A stretch of DNA of 64,000 nucleotides from Anaerolineales bacterium (GCA_020634615.1 JACKBI010000010.1:62001-126000), one strand, 5' to 3'. Positions 23,689-33,075 are shown, counted from the stretch's first letter. The notes: generated by a model from the sequence alone, not told the origin. Numbers and translations: made by a program.

Positions 23689-25575
23689 GTGTCCAAATCA
23701 CAACGGAATAGTGGTAGTAGTAAGGCCAAGCGCCAATGGTGGGTAATAGATTTACATCTGCACTCCATGGCGTCGGCCGATTGGAAAGAGCCAGGCGCCA
23801 CCTGGCTGGATTGGTTATATAAATGCGAGCAGCGCGGGCTGGATGTGGTGGCGATCACCGACCACAATACGGTCGCTGGCATCGCAAGCTTGCGTGCTGA
23901 GATCGAAAGGCTGCAATGGCTTGAGATCGAGAACCGGCTTCGTCCCAACGAACGCCGCCAACTGGATGAGTATCGCCGTCTGGGCGAGAAGATACTCGTT
24001 CTGCCCGGTTTCGAGTTTACAGCGACTTTCGGATTTCACATCCTCGGAATCTTCCCCCCGGAGACGTCCGTTCGTCAACTCGAGCATATTTTGCTTGATC
24101 TGAATGTCCCGCCAGATCGACTGGACGGGGGCTCAACCGAAGTCGGGGCCAGCGCGGATGTATTGACCGCGTATCGCGTCATTCACGCGGCCGGGGGCAT
24201 TGTCATCGCGGCGCACGCCAACTCGACACACGGCGTCGCCATGCGCGACTTCCCCTTTGGTGGGCAGACCAAGATCTCCTACACTCAGGACTCGCATTTG
24301 CACGCGTTGGAAGTCACCGATCTGGAGAGCCGCAGCACGCGCTCGACGGCCCGCTTTTTCAACGGGTCGAAGCCAGAGTATCCGCGTCGGATGCACTGCA
24401 TTCAAGGATCAGACGCACATCTGATCAACCGTGACGGCAACGACAAGAATCGGCTCGGGATTGGCGAACGGGTCACCGAGATTCAGCTGACGGGCCCGGT
24501 GTCCTTCGCGGCGATCAAGAAAGTTTTCGAGTCCAATGATTTTGCGCAGACGCGGCCCTTTCGGCGTCGCAACGAACCCTTCGATCATGTAGCCGAAGCT
24601 CGCCAGCAGGGGCCGAGTATCGTCCAGTCATTCCACGAGCGGGCGACGCGCCAGGGTGGCCGGCTTTTCGCGGTCCTCAGTGACGTGGTTGCCTTTGCCA
24701 ATACCCAGGGTGGCACGGTCTATGTCGGGGCAGGTACCCATGCCGGACCGCCGCTGGGTGTCGATGATCCCGACGAAACCATTGCAATGCTGCGCGAGGA
24801 GATCGAGAGCAAGGTGGTTCCGCCGTTGGAGGTGGAGATCGACACACTGGAGAGCCAGGGGCAGCATGTCCTGCGCATCCAGGTGCCACCGGGCATTGAG
24901 CGGCCCTACTGCCTCGACGACAGCCGCATCTACCTGCGCCAGGAAGCAGACAGCGTGCTGGCTGTTCGTGACGAGATCGTCCAATTGGTGCGCCGTTCGC
25001 TGTTGGAAAGCGGCGATATTCTCGAAGCGCCACCGCCGGAGCCGATTGCAGAAAAGCCGGCCAGCAAGCGCAAGCGCAGCAGCAAGCGCGGCGTAAGCGC
25101 TGAAAAGCCCGCAGAGCCTGCCGCAGTTGAGGCATCAACCGACGAGCCAGAAGTAGCGGATCAGCCGTCAGAGCCGACCGAAGAAGCACTCGAGGTGCAC
25201 GCCAATGGCCTCGATGGTGTGGCGCCGCCCACCATCGGCGTGCAGGTGGTGGATGTCAAAGAGCGCGGCGGCACGCGCTATTACACTATACGCGATCTGC
25301 GCAATGGCAGCACCGTCCAGAATGTGACGCTCAAGTCGGCCCGCCGCCTGTGGCGCTACGCCATCAGTCAGCACGAGCAGAACCTGCCCGACCCCAAGAA
25401 GATCGATTGGCGCGACGATGTGGCGCTTCTGCGAGCTGAAAAACGGGCTGGCAAGCATCGCTACGACTTCGTGCAGCGTTTCCCTGACGGCGCCATGGCC
25501 GTCTATTACGGTGTCACTGAAGAGGGCTGCGATGAGCCGTGGCGCAGCTTCCTTCAGGGAACAGACGCTGAATAG
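23689..25575 (+). CDS. PHP phosphoesterase domain fused to an AlbA_2 (Schlafen-like) domain
   Basis: The product is 628 residues. The PHP domain (about 15-290) has the metal motifs DLHLHSMAS, ITDHN, PGFEFTA, AHANSTHG and QGSDAH. An AlbA_2 domain follows (about 315-440): VAFANTQGGTVYVGAG and a later RIYLRQEADS are its hallmarks. A Lys/Glu/Pro linker (about 450-520) joins a C-terminal domain of about 105 residues (TRYYTIRDLRNGSTVQNVTL) that I do not recognise. PHP enzymes hydrolyse phosphoesters; AlbA_2 domains occur in nucleic-acid-binding and Schlafen-like proteins. A nucleic-acid processing role is therefore likely but unproven. GTG 23689 is preferred over TTG 23632. Its promoter carries an operator-like palindrome. 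Confidence 0.75.
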   Translation: MSKSQRNSGSSKAKRQWWVIDLHLHSMASADWKEPGATWLDWLYKCEQRGLDVVAITDHNTVAGIASLRAEIERLQWLEIENRLRPNERRQLDEYRRLGEKILVLPGFEFTATFGFHILGIFPPETSVRQLEHILLDLNVPPDRLDGGSTEVGASADVLTAYRVIHAAGGIVIAAHANSTHGVAMRDFPFGGQTKISYTQDSHLHALEVTDLESRSTRSTARFFNGSKPEYPRRMHCIQGSDAHLINRDGNDKNRLGIGERVTEIQLTGPVSFAAIKKVFESNDFAQTRPFRRRNEPFDHVAEARQQGPSIVQSFHERATRQGGRLFAVLSDVVAFANTQGGTVYVGAGTHAGPPLGVDDPDETIAMLREEIESKVVPPLEVEIDTLESQGQHVLRIQVPPGIERPYCLDDSRIYLRQEADSVLAVRDEIVQLVRRSLLESGDILEAPPPEPIAEKPASKRKRSSKRGVSAEKPAEPAAVEASTDEPEVADQPSEPTEEALEVHANGLDGVAPPTIGVQVVDVKERGGTRYYTIRDLRNGSTVQNVTLKSARRLWRYAISQHEQNLPDPKKIDWRDDVALLRAEKRAGKHRYDFVQRFPDGAMAVYYGVTEEGCDEPWRSFLQGTDAE

Positions 25576-25597
25576 TCGCTTAGTTTCGTAACAAGCA

Positions 25598-25640
25598 CAG
25601 CGCCGCAGTTCATTTCGAACTGCGGCGCTGTTTGATTTTT
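25598..25640 (+). terminator. intrinsic terminator after the PHP-AlbA_2 gene
   Basis: CAGCGCCGCAGTT (25598-25610) pairs with 25618-25630, followed by TTTGATTTTT. Confidence 0.88.
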
Positions 25641-25716
25641 GTGCGTTTTATATGAGGCGATGGACGTTGCCTCGCCTCAATTTCGTGGGTCTTGCGTGGC
25701 GTGTGGCGCGTCTTCG

Positions 25717-26661
25717 TCAGCCGAGGTACAAGACGGCCACTACCGCCAGAACCCACAGCACACCGGTGATAAACATCGGCTTGTCCTGGAAGACCAGCTC
25801 GTCGGGCGCGCCGCCCAGCTTCTTGACGTGGATCAGGTAGAGATAGCGAAACATGCCATACAAGACGAAGGGGATTGTCAACATCATGCCGTGGTTGGCC
25901 GGCAGGTTGACTGCGGAAAAGGTATAGAGCGAGTAGAAAACCACCAGGGTTGACGTGACCAGACCGATCATCTGGTCAAGAAAGGGCAGGGTGTACTCGG
26001 CCAGGATCGCCCGGTGCGAGTTCGCTCCGTCTTGCAACAGCACCAGTTCATGCCGCCGCTTTCCGAATCCCAGGAAGAGCGCACCCACGGCGATGCAGAG
26101 ATAGAGCCAAGGCGAAAAACGCTCAACATGCACGACTGCCACGCCACCAGCTACCCGCAGCACAAAACCGGCTGCCAGCACCAGAACATCGATGATCACG
26201 ATGTGTTTCAAGTAGAATGAGTAGGCGATCATCAACGCCAGATAGCCGTAGAGTATCAGGAAGAACTCAGTGTCCAGCCAGAGCGCCAATGGGATGCAGG
26301 CCACGATCAGCACTACCGCGGCCGCAACTGCAACACGCGGGGACAGCTCGCCAGCCGGTAACGGGCGATAGCGCTTCTTGGGATGCAGTCGGTCCTTTTC
26401 GATATCGGCCAGATCGTTGATCAAATAGACGACGCTGGAAATCAGGCAGAAAAGCACAAAAGCTACCGTGGTTCGCAGCAGCAACATCGGGTCGAACAGT
26501 TTGCCGTCGAACACCAGCGGTGCATAGACAACCACGTTCTTGACCCACTGTTTGGGTCGCATCGTCTTGAACAACGCCCGGGCCGTCCGTGCTGGCGACT
26601 GTGATTTTAGCGCAATGGCGGCTTGGGGAGTGCCTGCCGGCTGATTGAGATCCTCGTTCAT
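25717..26661 (-). CDS. UbiA-type prenyltransferase, decaprenyl-phosphate phosphoribosyltransferase-like
   Basis: The product is 314 residues with nine helices. The first aspartate motif and its extension read NDLADIEKDRLHPKKRYRPL (about 82-101), the form seen in decaprenyl-phosphate 5-phosphoribosyltransferases (Rv3806c-like), which make the precursor of decaprenyl-phosphoryl-arabinose for cell-wall polymers. RPKQWVKNVVVYAPLVF (about 35-51) is also typical. The second motif region is GFGKRRHEL. A role in cell-surface arabinan is inferred by homology; other UbiA substrates are possible. The promoter at 26670-26698 places the -10 8 bp before ATG 26661, so it is nearly leaderless. Confidence 0.82.
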   Translation of the reverse strand: MNEDLNQPAGTPQAAIALKSQSPARTARALFKTMRPKQWVKNVVVYAPLVFDGKLFDPMLLLRTTVAFVLFCLISSVVYLINDLADIEKDRLHPKKRYRPLPAGELSPRVAVAAAVVLIVACIPLALWLDTEFFLILYGYLALMIAYSFYLKHIVIIDVLVLAAGFVLRVAGGVAVVHVERFSPWLYLCIAVGALFLGFGKRRHELVLLQDGANSHRAILAEYTLPFLDQMIGLVTSTLVVFYSLYTFSAVNLPANHGMMLTIPFVLYGMFRYLYLIHVKKLGGAPDELVFQDKPMFITGVLWVLAVVAVLYLG

Positions 26662-26669
26662 GGTGGTTG

Positions 26670-26698
26670 ATGATACCCAAAGGTTTAATGCCCGTCAA
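26670..26698 (-). promoter_or_regulatory. promoter of the UbiA-type gene
   Basis: On the minus strand: TTGACG, 17 bp, TATCAT, then 8 bp to ATG 26661. Confidence 0.6.
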
Positions 26699-26843
26699 TT
26701 CAGGTCAGGCGAGACGCGGTTGAGGGCATTTTACGGCGCGGTTGGTCGTAAGTCGGCAAATCATCTGGGCTAGCAACAGGCAAAAGCTCAGGTTATGCAA
26801 GCGTTGCCACTCGACCGACCGGCTGTGTAACTTCTGCCAGATA

Positions 26844-26872
26844 TTGACGAACCTCGCGGCCGCGCATATGAT
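26844..26872 (+). promoter_or_regulatory. promoter of tlyA (leaderless)
   Basis: TTGACG, 17 bp, TATGAT, then GGCGGC and ATG 26879. Confidence 0.7.
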
Positions 26873-26878
26873 GGCGGC

Positions 26879-27709
26879 ATGACCTACACCCGTACAAAAC
26901 CAGGGCGCCAGCGTCTTGACCTGTTGCTGGTCGAGCTCGGTCTGGCCGAAACGCGTGAAAAGGCGCGTGCACTGATCATGGCCGGGGCGGTGCTCGTCGA
27001 TGACGAACCGGCTACCAAGCCTGGCAAGGAAGTTCCGGTCGGCAGCGATATCCGACTGCGCAGCGAGCTGGCGTATGTCAGCCGCGGCGGGCTGAAGCTG
27101 GAGGCTGCGCTCGATGCATTTGCTATACATACGGACGGTGTAAGCGCAGTGGATGTCGGCGCGTCCACCGGCGGATTCACTGACTGTCTTTTGCAGCGCG
27201 GTGCAGCTCACGTGGTTGCCATCGATGTCGGCTATGGCCAGTTCGCATGGAAGCTGCGCCAGGATGCGCGGGTGACGGTGCTGGAGCGGACCAACGTGCG
27301 CTACATGACCGACCTGCCTGATGGCCGGCTGGCCGACCTGGTGGTGGTGGATGTGTCATTCATCGGTCTTGAGCTTGTCTTGCCGGCAGTCGCGAGCTTT
27401 CTGGTCGACGGTGGCTCTGCAATCATCCTGATCAAGCCGCAGTTCGAGGCCGGTCGGGACCAGGTTGGCAAGGGCGGCGTGGTGCGGGATCCCACCGTGC
27501 ATGACGCGGTGCTGCACCGTGTTCTGTCCTGGGCTGTGGCGCAAGGCTGGCACGTGGCCGGGTTGATCGCATCGCCGGTCATTGGCCCAAAAGGTAACGT
27601 CGAGTTCCTGGCCTGGCTGGTCAAGTCATCCCAGGCGGACACGACTGACCTGGATGCGCTGATCGCCGCTGTTTTGCCGTCAGCTGAAAATCAAGCGCCG
27701 CCTGAATGA
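26879..27709 (+). CDS. tlyA: rRNA 2'-O-methyltransferase TlyA
   Basis: TlyA methylates ribose 2'-O of cytidines in 16S and/or 23S rRNA. The product is 276 residues: S4 RNA-binding domain (about 10-70; RQRLDLLLVELGLAETREKA), then an FtsJ-like methyltransferase fold with SAM motif VDVGASTGGFTDCLLQRGA (about 90-108) and the later VVVDVSFIGLELVLPA and LIKPQFEAGRDQVGKGGVV. Length and layout match the family. The -10 lies 6 bp before ATG with no ribosome site, consistent with a leaderless mRNA. Confidence 0.92.
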   Translation: MTYTRTKPGRQRLDLLLVELGLAETREKARALIMAGAVLVDDEPATKPGKEVPVGSDIRLRSELAYVSRGGLKLEAALDAFAIHTDGVSAVDVGASTGGFTDCLLQRGAAHVVAIDVGYGQFAWKLRQDARVTVLERTNVRYMTDLPDGRLADLVVVDVSFIGLELVLPAVASFLVDGGSAIILIKPQFEAGRDQVGKGGVVRDPTVHDAVLHRVLSWAVAQGWHVAGLIASPVIGPKGNVEFLAWLVKSSQADTTDLDALIAAVLPSAENQAPPE

Positions 27710-27725
27710 GGCGGCGCGAGACCTG
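27695..27725 (-). terminator. terminator of the 27750-29778 operon
   Basis: GCGCCGCCT/AGGCGGCGC hairpin (27695-27703 and 27709-27717). On the minus strand it is followed by TTGATTTTC. It overlaps the tlyA stop codon and may also cap the tlyA transcript. Confidence 0.65.
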
Positions 27726-27749
27726 TGTTACTATTGAAAGACCCTGTTG

Positions 27750-28166
27750 CTACGCCGGGCGGATACCCAAATAGGTTGTGCGACCAGCGAGCGTTTGCAG
27801 AATCATCTCAGGCTGTTTCCAGGGCAGGTATTCGTGCAGCTCATTGGAAGACAGCGGCTGATTGTCGTTGATGAGGAAAACGCGAAACGCGGCTGTCGTC
27901 AGCGGGATGCGCTGGTCGATAAAATCTGGCTGGCTGGCGCACTCACGCTTCAGACACTGGATCAACGCGTCTGCCTCGGTTACTTCGCCCGTATCGGGAT
28001 TTACCCAATCGACGGTCTCCGTTTCATCGAGGGAACTGAAGCGGCTGCGACATCCTTCGCAGAGCTGTTCAAGCAGCACGAGCCGGAAGTTGCGTCCGGC
28101 ATTGTCCCACCATTGGTGGTCGATATGAAACTTAGTGTCCAGCGTTGGCTTGGACCAGATTGCCAT
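27750..28166 (-). CDS. hypothetical protein with paired cysteines, second gene of a pair
   Basis: The product is 138 residues. It starts MAIWSKPTLDTKFHIDHQWW. Cysteines occur as CEGC (about 36-39) and CLKREC (about 71-76), which could bind zinc. The C-terminal part (SSNELHEYLPWKQPEMILQT) resembles a winged helix. No family recognised. It begins 31 bp after the end of the larger gene 28198-29778 and shares its promoter and terminator, so the two products probably act together. Confidence 0.6.
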   Translation of the reverse strand: MAIWSKPTLDTKFHIDHQWWDNAGRNFRLVLLEQLCEGCRSRFSSLDETETVDWVNPDTGEVTEADALIQCLKRECASQPDFIDQRIPLTTAAFRVFLINDNQPLSSNELHEYLPWKQPEMILQTLAGRTTYLGIRPA

Positions 28167-28197
28167 AATCTATCCTCGTAGTGCGTTGATGGTTGCG

Positions 28198-29778
28198 CTA
28201 GCGGGCCATGCCAAACTCGCCGTCGCCCACTTCCTGGAAGCGCGGGTTTGACACGACAGCGGCAAACACCGGTCCGGGCGGCGTGCGGCGGACCAGATTG
28301 ATCGCGCTGTAGATGGTCTTGACGTGGACAACACCACGCGTACTGAGGCCCATCAGCTGCGGAGCTGCCTCGTCGACCAGTTCGTCGATCGTCAACGCCG
28401 CGTGGTACAGGCTTCGTCGCAGTTCGTCCGTTGCGGCCGGATCTGCTTCTGCCACGATCATCGTCTCATCGTAATCGCACGAGATGAGCTGCTTTTGCAG
28501 CTGATAGCGAAGCTGATCGCCTTCGACCCGCGCCATACGTACCCACTCCCGCTTGCTGCGGTGCGGTTTGACATCGACCACTACTTCCAGCGGGTTCTCG
28601 GTACGTTCCAAGACGACGAAGCCGCCGACCGGAATGCCGTGTTCTTCATACCAGTCGCTCAGACCTGCCACATAGCGGCCTTCCGGTACAACCCAGCCGG
28701 TGAACCGTTTGCCCCATCGACCATCGACAAAGGTAATCATGCTGCGCTTGCCTTCGCGCACCGGGAAGAAGCTACTGGTGCGCGGCGTCAGGGGAAGCGT
28801 GCCTGACCGGCGGTGTGGGTAAGCCAGTGCCAGATCAACCCGCGGCAGGGCGTTGCTGCTGGCAGTGGCTGCCGCACCTTCCGACCATTCGTCGTCCAGT
28901 TCCCATTCGAGTTGCAAGTAGCGGACGCTCAACAGGCTGCGGTCATACGTCTCATGCACATACTGTAGCCGCCGCGGGATGATCATTGCCTCCTCGGGCA
29001 GCAACCGGCGCAGATACCACTCGCGGCCCTCGGTGCCGACGTCCACGAAGCGCGGATCGGCCGACATGGCGATGTCGATGGAAAAACCGGCCAGCGCAGG
29101 CGGTATCTCGCGCGGCAGCTCCAATTCCAGCACGATGGCGATCGTGGGGAGTGGCGCACCGCGCAGATCGATCGCAGCTTCGGCGATGTTCATATGACCG
29201 ATGTGGATGTCGGCAAGCATGTCACGCAGCGACCAGTAGCGGCCGTGGTTGACAAACGGCGTATCCTCGATGCCCAGCATGTCATCAGCCAGGTTGACGC
29301 GCAACTCGCGTCCGTAGACCTCAACGATCTGGGCGGGATCTGGTGCGTCGCTTTGCGCGATGGAGTCGTCGCCTTCCTTACGGTTCAGTTTGTGTGGCGT
29401 GGCGAGTCCAGTAGCGAATTCGCGCCGGCTGCCGTCCTCAAAAGAAACAGTCACCACGGTAAACTCGCCATGCTCCGGATTGCGGCCGGGTCTTTCAGCC
29501 TCCACCGTCGCCAGTGCAAAGTCCAATGCAGGAAACACAACGTGTTCGCCGAGAGCGTAGCTGTCGCGCGGGTCGTAGATCTTGCCGCGAGCCACTTCTT
29601 TACGAATGCGTTGGTCCTCCCGTCGAATGCGTTCGGCCACAAACGCCTCGACCATGTCGCTCTCAATGACTGGTCGGTCGGGTTCGCTCAAATAAGCTTG
29701 CAGGAACTCGATGTCATCGGACAGAAGTTCAAATTCAGTTGTCCAATACGCCGGATTTTGGCTGGGACGTTGGATCAC
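28198..29778 (-). CDS. large hypothetical protein, first gene of a pair
   Basis: The product is 526 residues, soluble, with no signal peptide. The N-terminal region (about 15-75) is helical and charged (DMVEAFVAERIRREDQRIRK), followed by a beta-rich middle (YALGEHVVFPALDFALATVE) and a long C-terminal part with WRGKRFTGWV-like and GLSDWYEEHGIPVGGFVVLE segments. I do not recognise it. The GTG start at 29778 has GAGG 9 bases upstream. The promoter at 29857-29886 gives a leader of about 70 bases. Composition matches neighbours, so recent transfer is unlikely. Confidence 0.6.
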   Translation of the reverse strand: MIQRPSQNPAYWTTEFELLSDDIEFLQAYLSEPDRPVIESDMVEAFVAERIRREDQRIRKEVARGKIYDPRDSYALGEHVVFPALDFALATVEAERPGRNPEHGEFTVVTVSFEDGSRREFATGLATPHKLNRKEGDDSIAQSDAPDPAQIVEVYGRELRVNLADDMLGIEDTPFVNHGRYWSLRDMLADIHIGHMNIAEAAIDLRGAPLPTIAIVLELELPREIPPALAGFSIDIAMSADPRFVDVGTEGREWYLRRLLPEEAMIIPRRLQYVHETYDRSLLSVRYLQLEWELDDEWSEGAAATASSNALPRVDLALAYPHRRSGTLPLTPRTSSFFPVREGKRSMITFVDGRWGKRFTGWVVPEGRYVAGLSDWYEEHGIPVGGFVVLERTENPLEVVVDVKPHRSKREWVRMARVEGDQLRYQLQKQLISCDYDETMIVAEADPAATDELRRSLYHAALTIDELVDEAAPQLMGLSTRGVVHVKTIYSAINLVRRTPPGPVFAAVVSNPRFQEVGDGEFGMAR

Positions 29779-29856
29779 CCTAAGTACCTCATTTTCGTCG
29801 AAGAAATAATATCTTTACGCCGTCCCCACGGCCGCAAAGACCGCTGGCGAACTCAA

Positions 29857-29886
29857 ATTATACCCGATTTGGGCCGGTAATGACAA
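29857..29886 (-). promoter_or_regulatory. promoter of the 29778-27750 operon
   Basis: On the minus strand: TTGTCA, 18 bp, TATAAT. Confidence 0.65.
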
Positions 29887-29958
29887 AAACCGTGCCTGGT
29901 ATCACAATTGCGGGTCAGTGGCGAACAGGGCAAACCTGTGCGCTGGTCCAATCGGCCT

Positions 29959-29987
29959 TTGGCATCTCGCAACAAGCCGCGTATAAT
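29959..29987 (+). promoter_or_regulatory. promoter of the SH3-domain protein gene
   Basis: TTGGCA, 17 bp, TATAAT; leader of about 54 bases to ATG 30048. Confidence 0.7.
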
Positions 29988-30047
29988 CCTCATAGCTACA
30001 CTGTAGCCGCCTGCACCTCGTCCGCGCCGCGATTCTCGATTGGAAAC

Positions 30048-30665
30048 ATGTCTGACCGACCAGAGAACAACCCCAACGAACCGCGTGAGAACTACTCCGG
30101 GAAGATGGAGTGGCTCTACGATACCATGGACCAGACGCCGCCCAAAGCTGGCAAACGCCCGCGGCGCGGTTTTCCCTGTGGCACGCTGATTCTCCTGTTT
30201 GTTGGTGTTGCGGTCATCGCTGCTGTGCTTTGGATGCTTATCGGCCCGCCGTTGCGCGCCAATGAGATGCCAACGCCGACTGCAACGGCCACCGCTACGC
30301 TGGCCATGCCAACGCCGCTGCCTTCCGCTACGCCGCGGCTCATTCCCAGTCCAACTGCTTCGCCCGCGGCCACCGCTGAGTCTGCCTTTGCTGTAGGCGA
30401 TCGGGTGGTGATCAGCGGGACCAGCAGCCAGGGTGTCAGAATTCGCGCCGGCGCTGGCGTCGATTTCCTTACGCAGGGCATCTATTATGATGGCGACGCG
30501 TTTTTTGTCTTGCCCAACAGTGACCCACAGGCCAGCTATCCGGTGGAAAATGACGGCTACGTATGGTGGCGGCTGCGTGCTGCCGACGGGCTGATCGGCT
30601 GGACGGTCGAGGAATTCCTCGATCGCGCACCGCTGTTGGCCGAAACTCCGACGCCCGCATCGTAG
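30048..30665 (+). CDS. membrane-anchored SH3-like domain protein
   Basis: The product is 205 residues: a cytoplasmic tail of about 45 residues, one membrane helix (about 46-66; GTLILLFVGVAVIAAVLWML), a Thr/Pro/Ala linker (about 73-112) and an extracellular SH3-like domain (about 115-195; VRIRAGAGVDFLTQG and YVWWRLRAADGLIGWTVEEF). Such domains usually bind cell-wall glycans or peptides. ATG 30048 was chosen because the helix and promoter fit; the frame is open to 29880. No ribosome site is obvious. Confidence 0.7.
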   Translation: MSDRPENNPNEPRENYSGKMEWLYDTMDQTPPKAGKRPRRGFPCGTLILLFVGVAVIAAVLWMLIGPPLRANEMPTPTATATATLAMPTPLPSATPRLIPSPTASPAATAESAFAVGDRVVISGTSSQGVRIRAGAGVDFLTQGIYYDGDAFFVLPNSDPQASYPVENDGYVWWRLRAADGLIGWTVEEFLDRAPLLAETPTPAS

Positions 30666-30810
30666 GTGTTGCCACTTCTTCGCCACCAATGAACTCAGGG
30701 TACGGCAAGCGCACCCGTGCCATCAATCTCCGTGAATTGCGATTGACAGCTCTCGCGAGCAATCCAAATTCGTTCAACCACCCGTAATTGATTTACGAAA
30801 GCCAACTGCG

Positions 30811-32874
30811 GTGAACAGTCAGTTATCCGAACGAGCAGAACGGCTGCGGCAGGCGATCAACTACCACAGCTATCTTTATAATGTTCTCGATGCTCCCGAG
30901 ATCAGTGACGCCGAATACGACGCGTTGTTCAACGAGTTGCGCCGGCTGGAGGAGGAGTTTCCTGCACTGCGTACGCCCGATTCACCAACCCAGCGCGTCG
31001 GTGGCGCCGTATTGGAGGGCTTCACCAAAGTTGCCCACCCGGAGCCGATGTTGAGCCTGGGCAACGCATTCAGCGGCGACGAGTTGCGGGCCTGGCGTGA
31101 CCGGCTGGTGCGATTGTTACCCGACATAGATACCGAAACGCTGGCTTACGTCGTCGAGCCAAAGATCGACGGTCTGACGGTGGTGTTACACTATGAGGAC
31201 GGCCTGTTCACTCTCGGTGCGACGCGTGGCGACGGCACCACCGGCGAGGACATCACGCCCAATCTGCGCACGTTGCGTGATCTGCCCCTCAGGGTGCCGG
31301 TAAGCAACACAGCCGCAGTCGTGATTGATGGGGCAACTACGCTCCTGACTGAACCGCCAACGCGGCTGGTTGTGCGCGGCGAGGCATACATGGCCCGGGC
31401 CGACTTTGAACGCTTCCAGGCTGAGCAAGCGGCCAGCAGCGGCAAGACCTACGCCAACCCACGGAACACCGCTGCCGGTGCGCTGCGCAATTTGGACACC
31501 GCTGTGGCTGCCAGCCGTCCGCTGAGAGTGTTGGTGTACAACGTGGTGGTTCTGGAAGGCAGCGACTGGGTGCCTCAGACCCAGTGGCAGGCGCTGGCTT
31601 ATCTGCGAGCGCTGGGCTTTCCGGTCAGCCAGGAGAACCGCCGGTTCGAGGATTTCGAGGCGCTGGTGGCTTTCGTGGAAGGGTGGCAACCTCGCCGCAG
31701 CCAGCTTCCTTTCGAGGTCGATGGTCTGGTGATCAAGCTGGACGAGTTTGCTTTGCAGCGGCGGCTGGGTTTTGCAGGAAAAGATCCGCGCTGGGCCATA
31801 GCATTCAAGTATCCAGGTGAGGAGGCGCTGACCCGTCTGCTGGAGATCCGGGTCAACGTCGGACGCACCGGCACTATCAACCCGTACGCGGTGCTCGAGC
31901 CGGTGCAGGTTGGCGGTGTCACGGTGCAGCACGCCACGCTGCACAACTACGACTACGTGCGTGACAACGACATTCGCGTAGGCGACACCGTGGCGATCAA
32001 GCGGGCCGGTGACGTGATTCCGCAGGTGTTGCGTCCCATCGTTGAATTGCGTACAGGCAGCGAGCTCGTGTGGCAAATGCCTGATCGATGCCCCGTCTGC
32101 GGCGATCCGGTGGTTCAGCCGGAGGGCGAAGTAGCGTACTACTGCACCAACTCGTCCTGTCCGGCGCAACTGGTACGCGGCGTTGAGCATTTTGTCAGCC
32201 GCGGCGCGATGGACATCGAAGGGTTCGGCATCAAGCAGGCCGAGCTGTTTGTCGAGAAGAACTACATCACCGACCTGGCGGACATCTACAGCTTGCCGTG
32301 GGATGAGATCGCCGCACTGGATGGCTACGGCGAGAAACGGGTTGCCAATCTGCGCAGCGCCGTGGAGCAGTCAAAGGATCGACCGCTGGCCCGTCTGCTG
32401 ACGGCACTGGGTATTCGCGGCGTCGGTGGCGTGGTGGCCGAATCGCTGGCCGACCACTTCGGCAGCCTCGATGCGCTGATGGCGTCAGCGCCGGAGGATC
32501 TGGAAAGCATTCCCGGTATCGGTCCCAAGCTCGCCGCAGGTGTTGCAAACTGGTTTTCGCATGAGGCCAACCGGCGGGTCGTAGAGAAACTGCGTGCCGC
32601 CGGCGTGCGCAGCGAGATTGAAAGACAGGAGGCCGCGGCGGGCAGCCAGCCACTGGCCGGGCAGACGTGGGTGATCACCGGCGTCCTTCCCACATTGAGC
32701 CGTGAAGCGGCATCCGCGTTGATCAAGGCTGCTGGAGGCAAGGTAACCGGTTCTGTCAGCGCCAAGACCACGTTTTTGCTTGCCGGTGACAATGCTGGCA
32801 GCAAACTCGACAAGGCTGGCAAGTTGGGCGTTTCTGTGGTCGACGAGGAAGAACTGCGGCGCATGATCGGTTGA
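30811..32874 (+). CDS. ligA: NAD-dependent DNA ligase
   Basis: LigA seals nicks in DNA using NAD. The product is 687 residues, a normal length. Domain Ia and adenylation domain come first, with active-site Lys118 in EPKIDG; then the OB fold, the Zn finger (CPVCGDPVV ... CTNSSCP, about 430-455), helix-hairpin-helix repeats (IPGIGPKLA) and a C-terminal BRCT domain (about 608-685; LAGQTWVITGVLPTLSREAA). The start is GTG 30811 without a clear ribosome site. No intrinsic terminator is evident immediately downstream. Confidence 0.95.
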   Translation: MNSQLSERAERLRQAINYHSYLYNVLDAPEISDAEYDALFNELRRLEEEFPALRTPDSPTQRVGGAVLEGFTKVAHPEPMLSLGNAFSGDELRAWRDRLVRLLPDIDTETLAYVVEPKIDGLTVVLHYEDGLFTLGATRGDGTTGEDITPNLRTLRDLPLRVPVSNTAAVVIDGATTLLTEPPTRLVVRGEAYMARADFERFQAEQAASSGKTYANPRNTAAGALRNLDTAVAASRPLRVLVYNVVVLEGSDWVPQTQWQALAYLRALGFPVSQENRRFEDFEALVAFVEGWQPRRSQLPFEVDGLVIKLDEFALQRRLGFAGKDPRWAIAFKYPGEEALTRLLEIRVNVGRTGTINPYAVLEPVQVGGVTVQHATLHNYDYVRDNDIRVGDTVAIKRAGDVIPQVLRPIVELRTGSELVWQMPDRCPVCGDPVVQPEGEVAYYCTNSSCPAQLVRGVEHFVSRGAMDIEGFGIKQAELFVEKNYITDLADIYSLPWDEIAALDGYGEKRVANLRSAVEQSKDRPLARLLTALGIRGVGGVVAESLADHFGSLDALMASAPEDLESIPGIGPKLAAGVANWFSHEANRRVVEKLRAAGVRSEIERQEAAAGSQPLAGQTWVITGVLPTLSREAASALIKAAGGKVTGSVSAKTTFLLAGDNAGSKLDKAGKLGVSVVDEEELRRMIG

Positions 32875-33040
32875 CAGCGAATCCGCATGGTTGGACAGGA
32901 CGCTTTTCGGACGCTGATTTGATTTACTGAGTTCACTGAACCATATCTGGGTCCGGCACGCTCCAAACCGTGACGAACATGCGTTTATTGGTGTGAGCCG
33001 CGCTGTAAGAGTACGGCTACCTGCGTGACTCCTATCGGAT
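32875..33040. other. gene-free stretch after ligA
   Basis: I see no gene here. The last part (33022-33036, TGCGTGACTCCTATC) is an exact 15-base match to 41762-41776, each 4 bp upstream of a -35 box. Confidence 0.5.
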
Positions 33041-33069
33041 TTGACAAATGGGATGCGGAGTGTTAGTAT
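33041..33069 (+). promoter_or_regulatory. consensus promoter without an adjacent gene
   Basis: TTGACA, 17 bp, TAGTAT. The next clear gene starts nearly 390 bp downstream and has its own promoter, so this one may drive a non-coding RNA. Confidence 0.6.
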
Positions 33070-33075
33070 CGCCGC

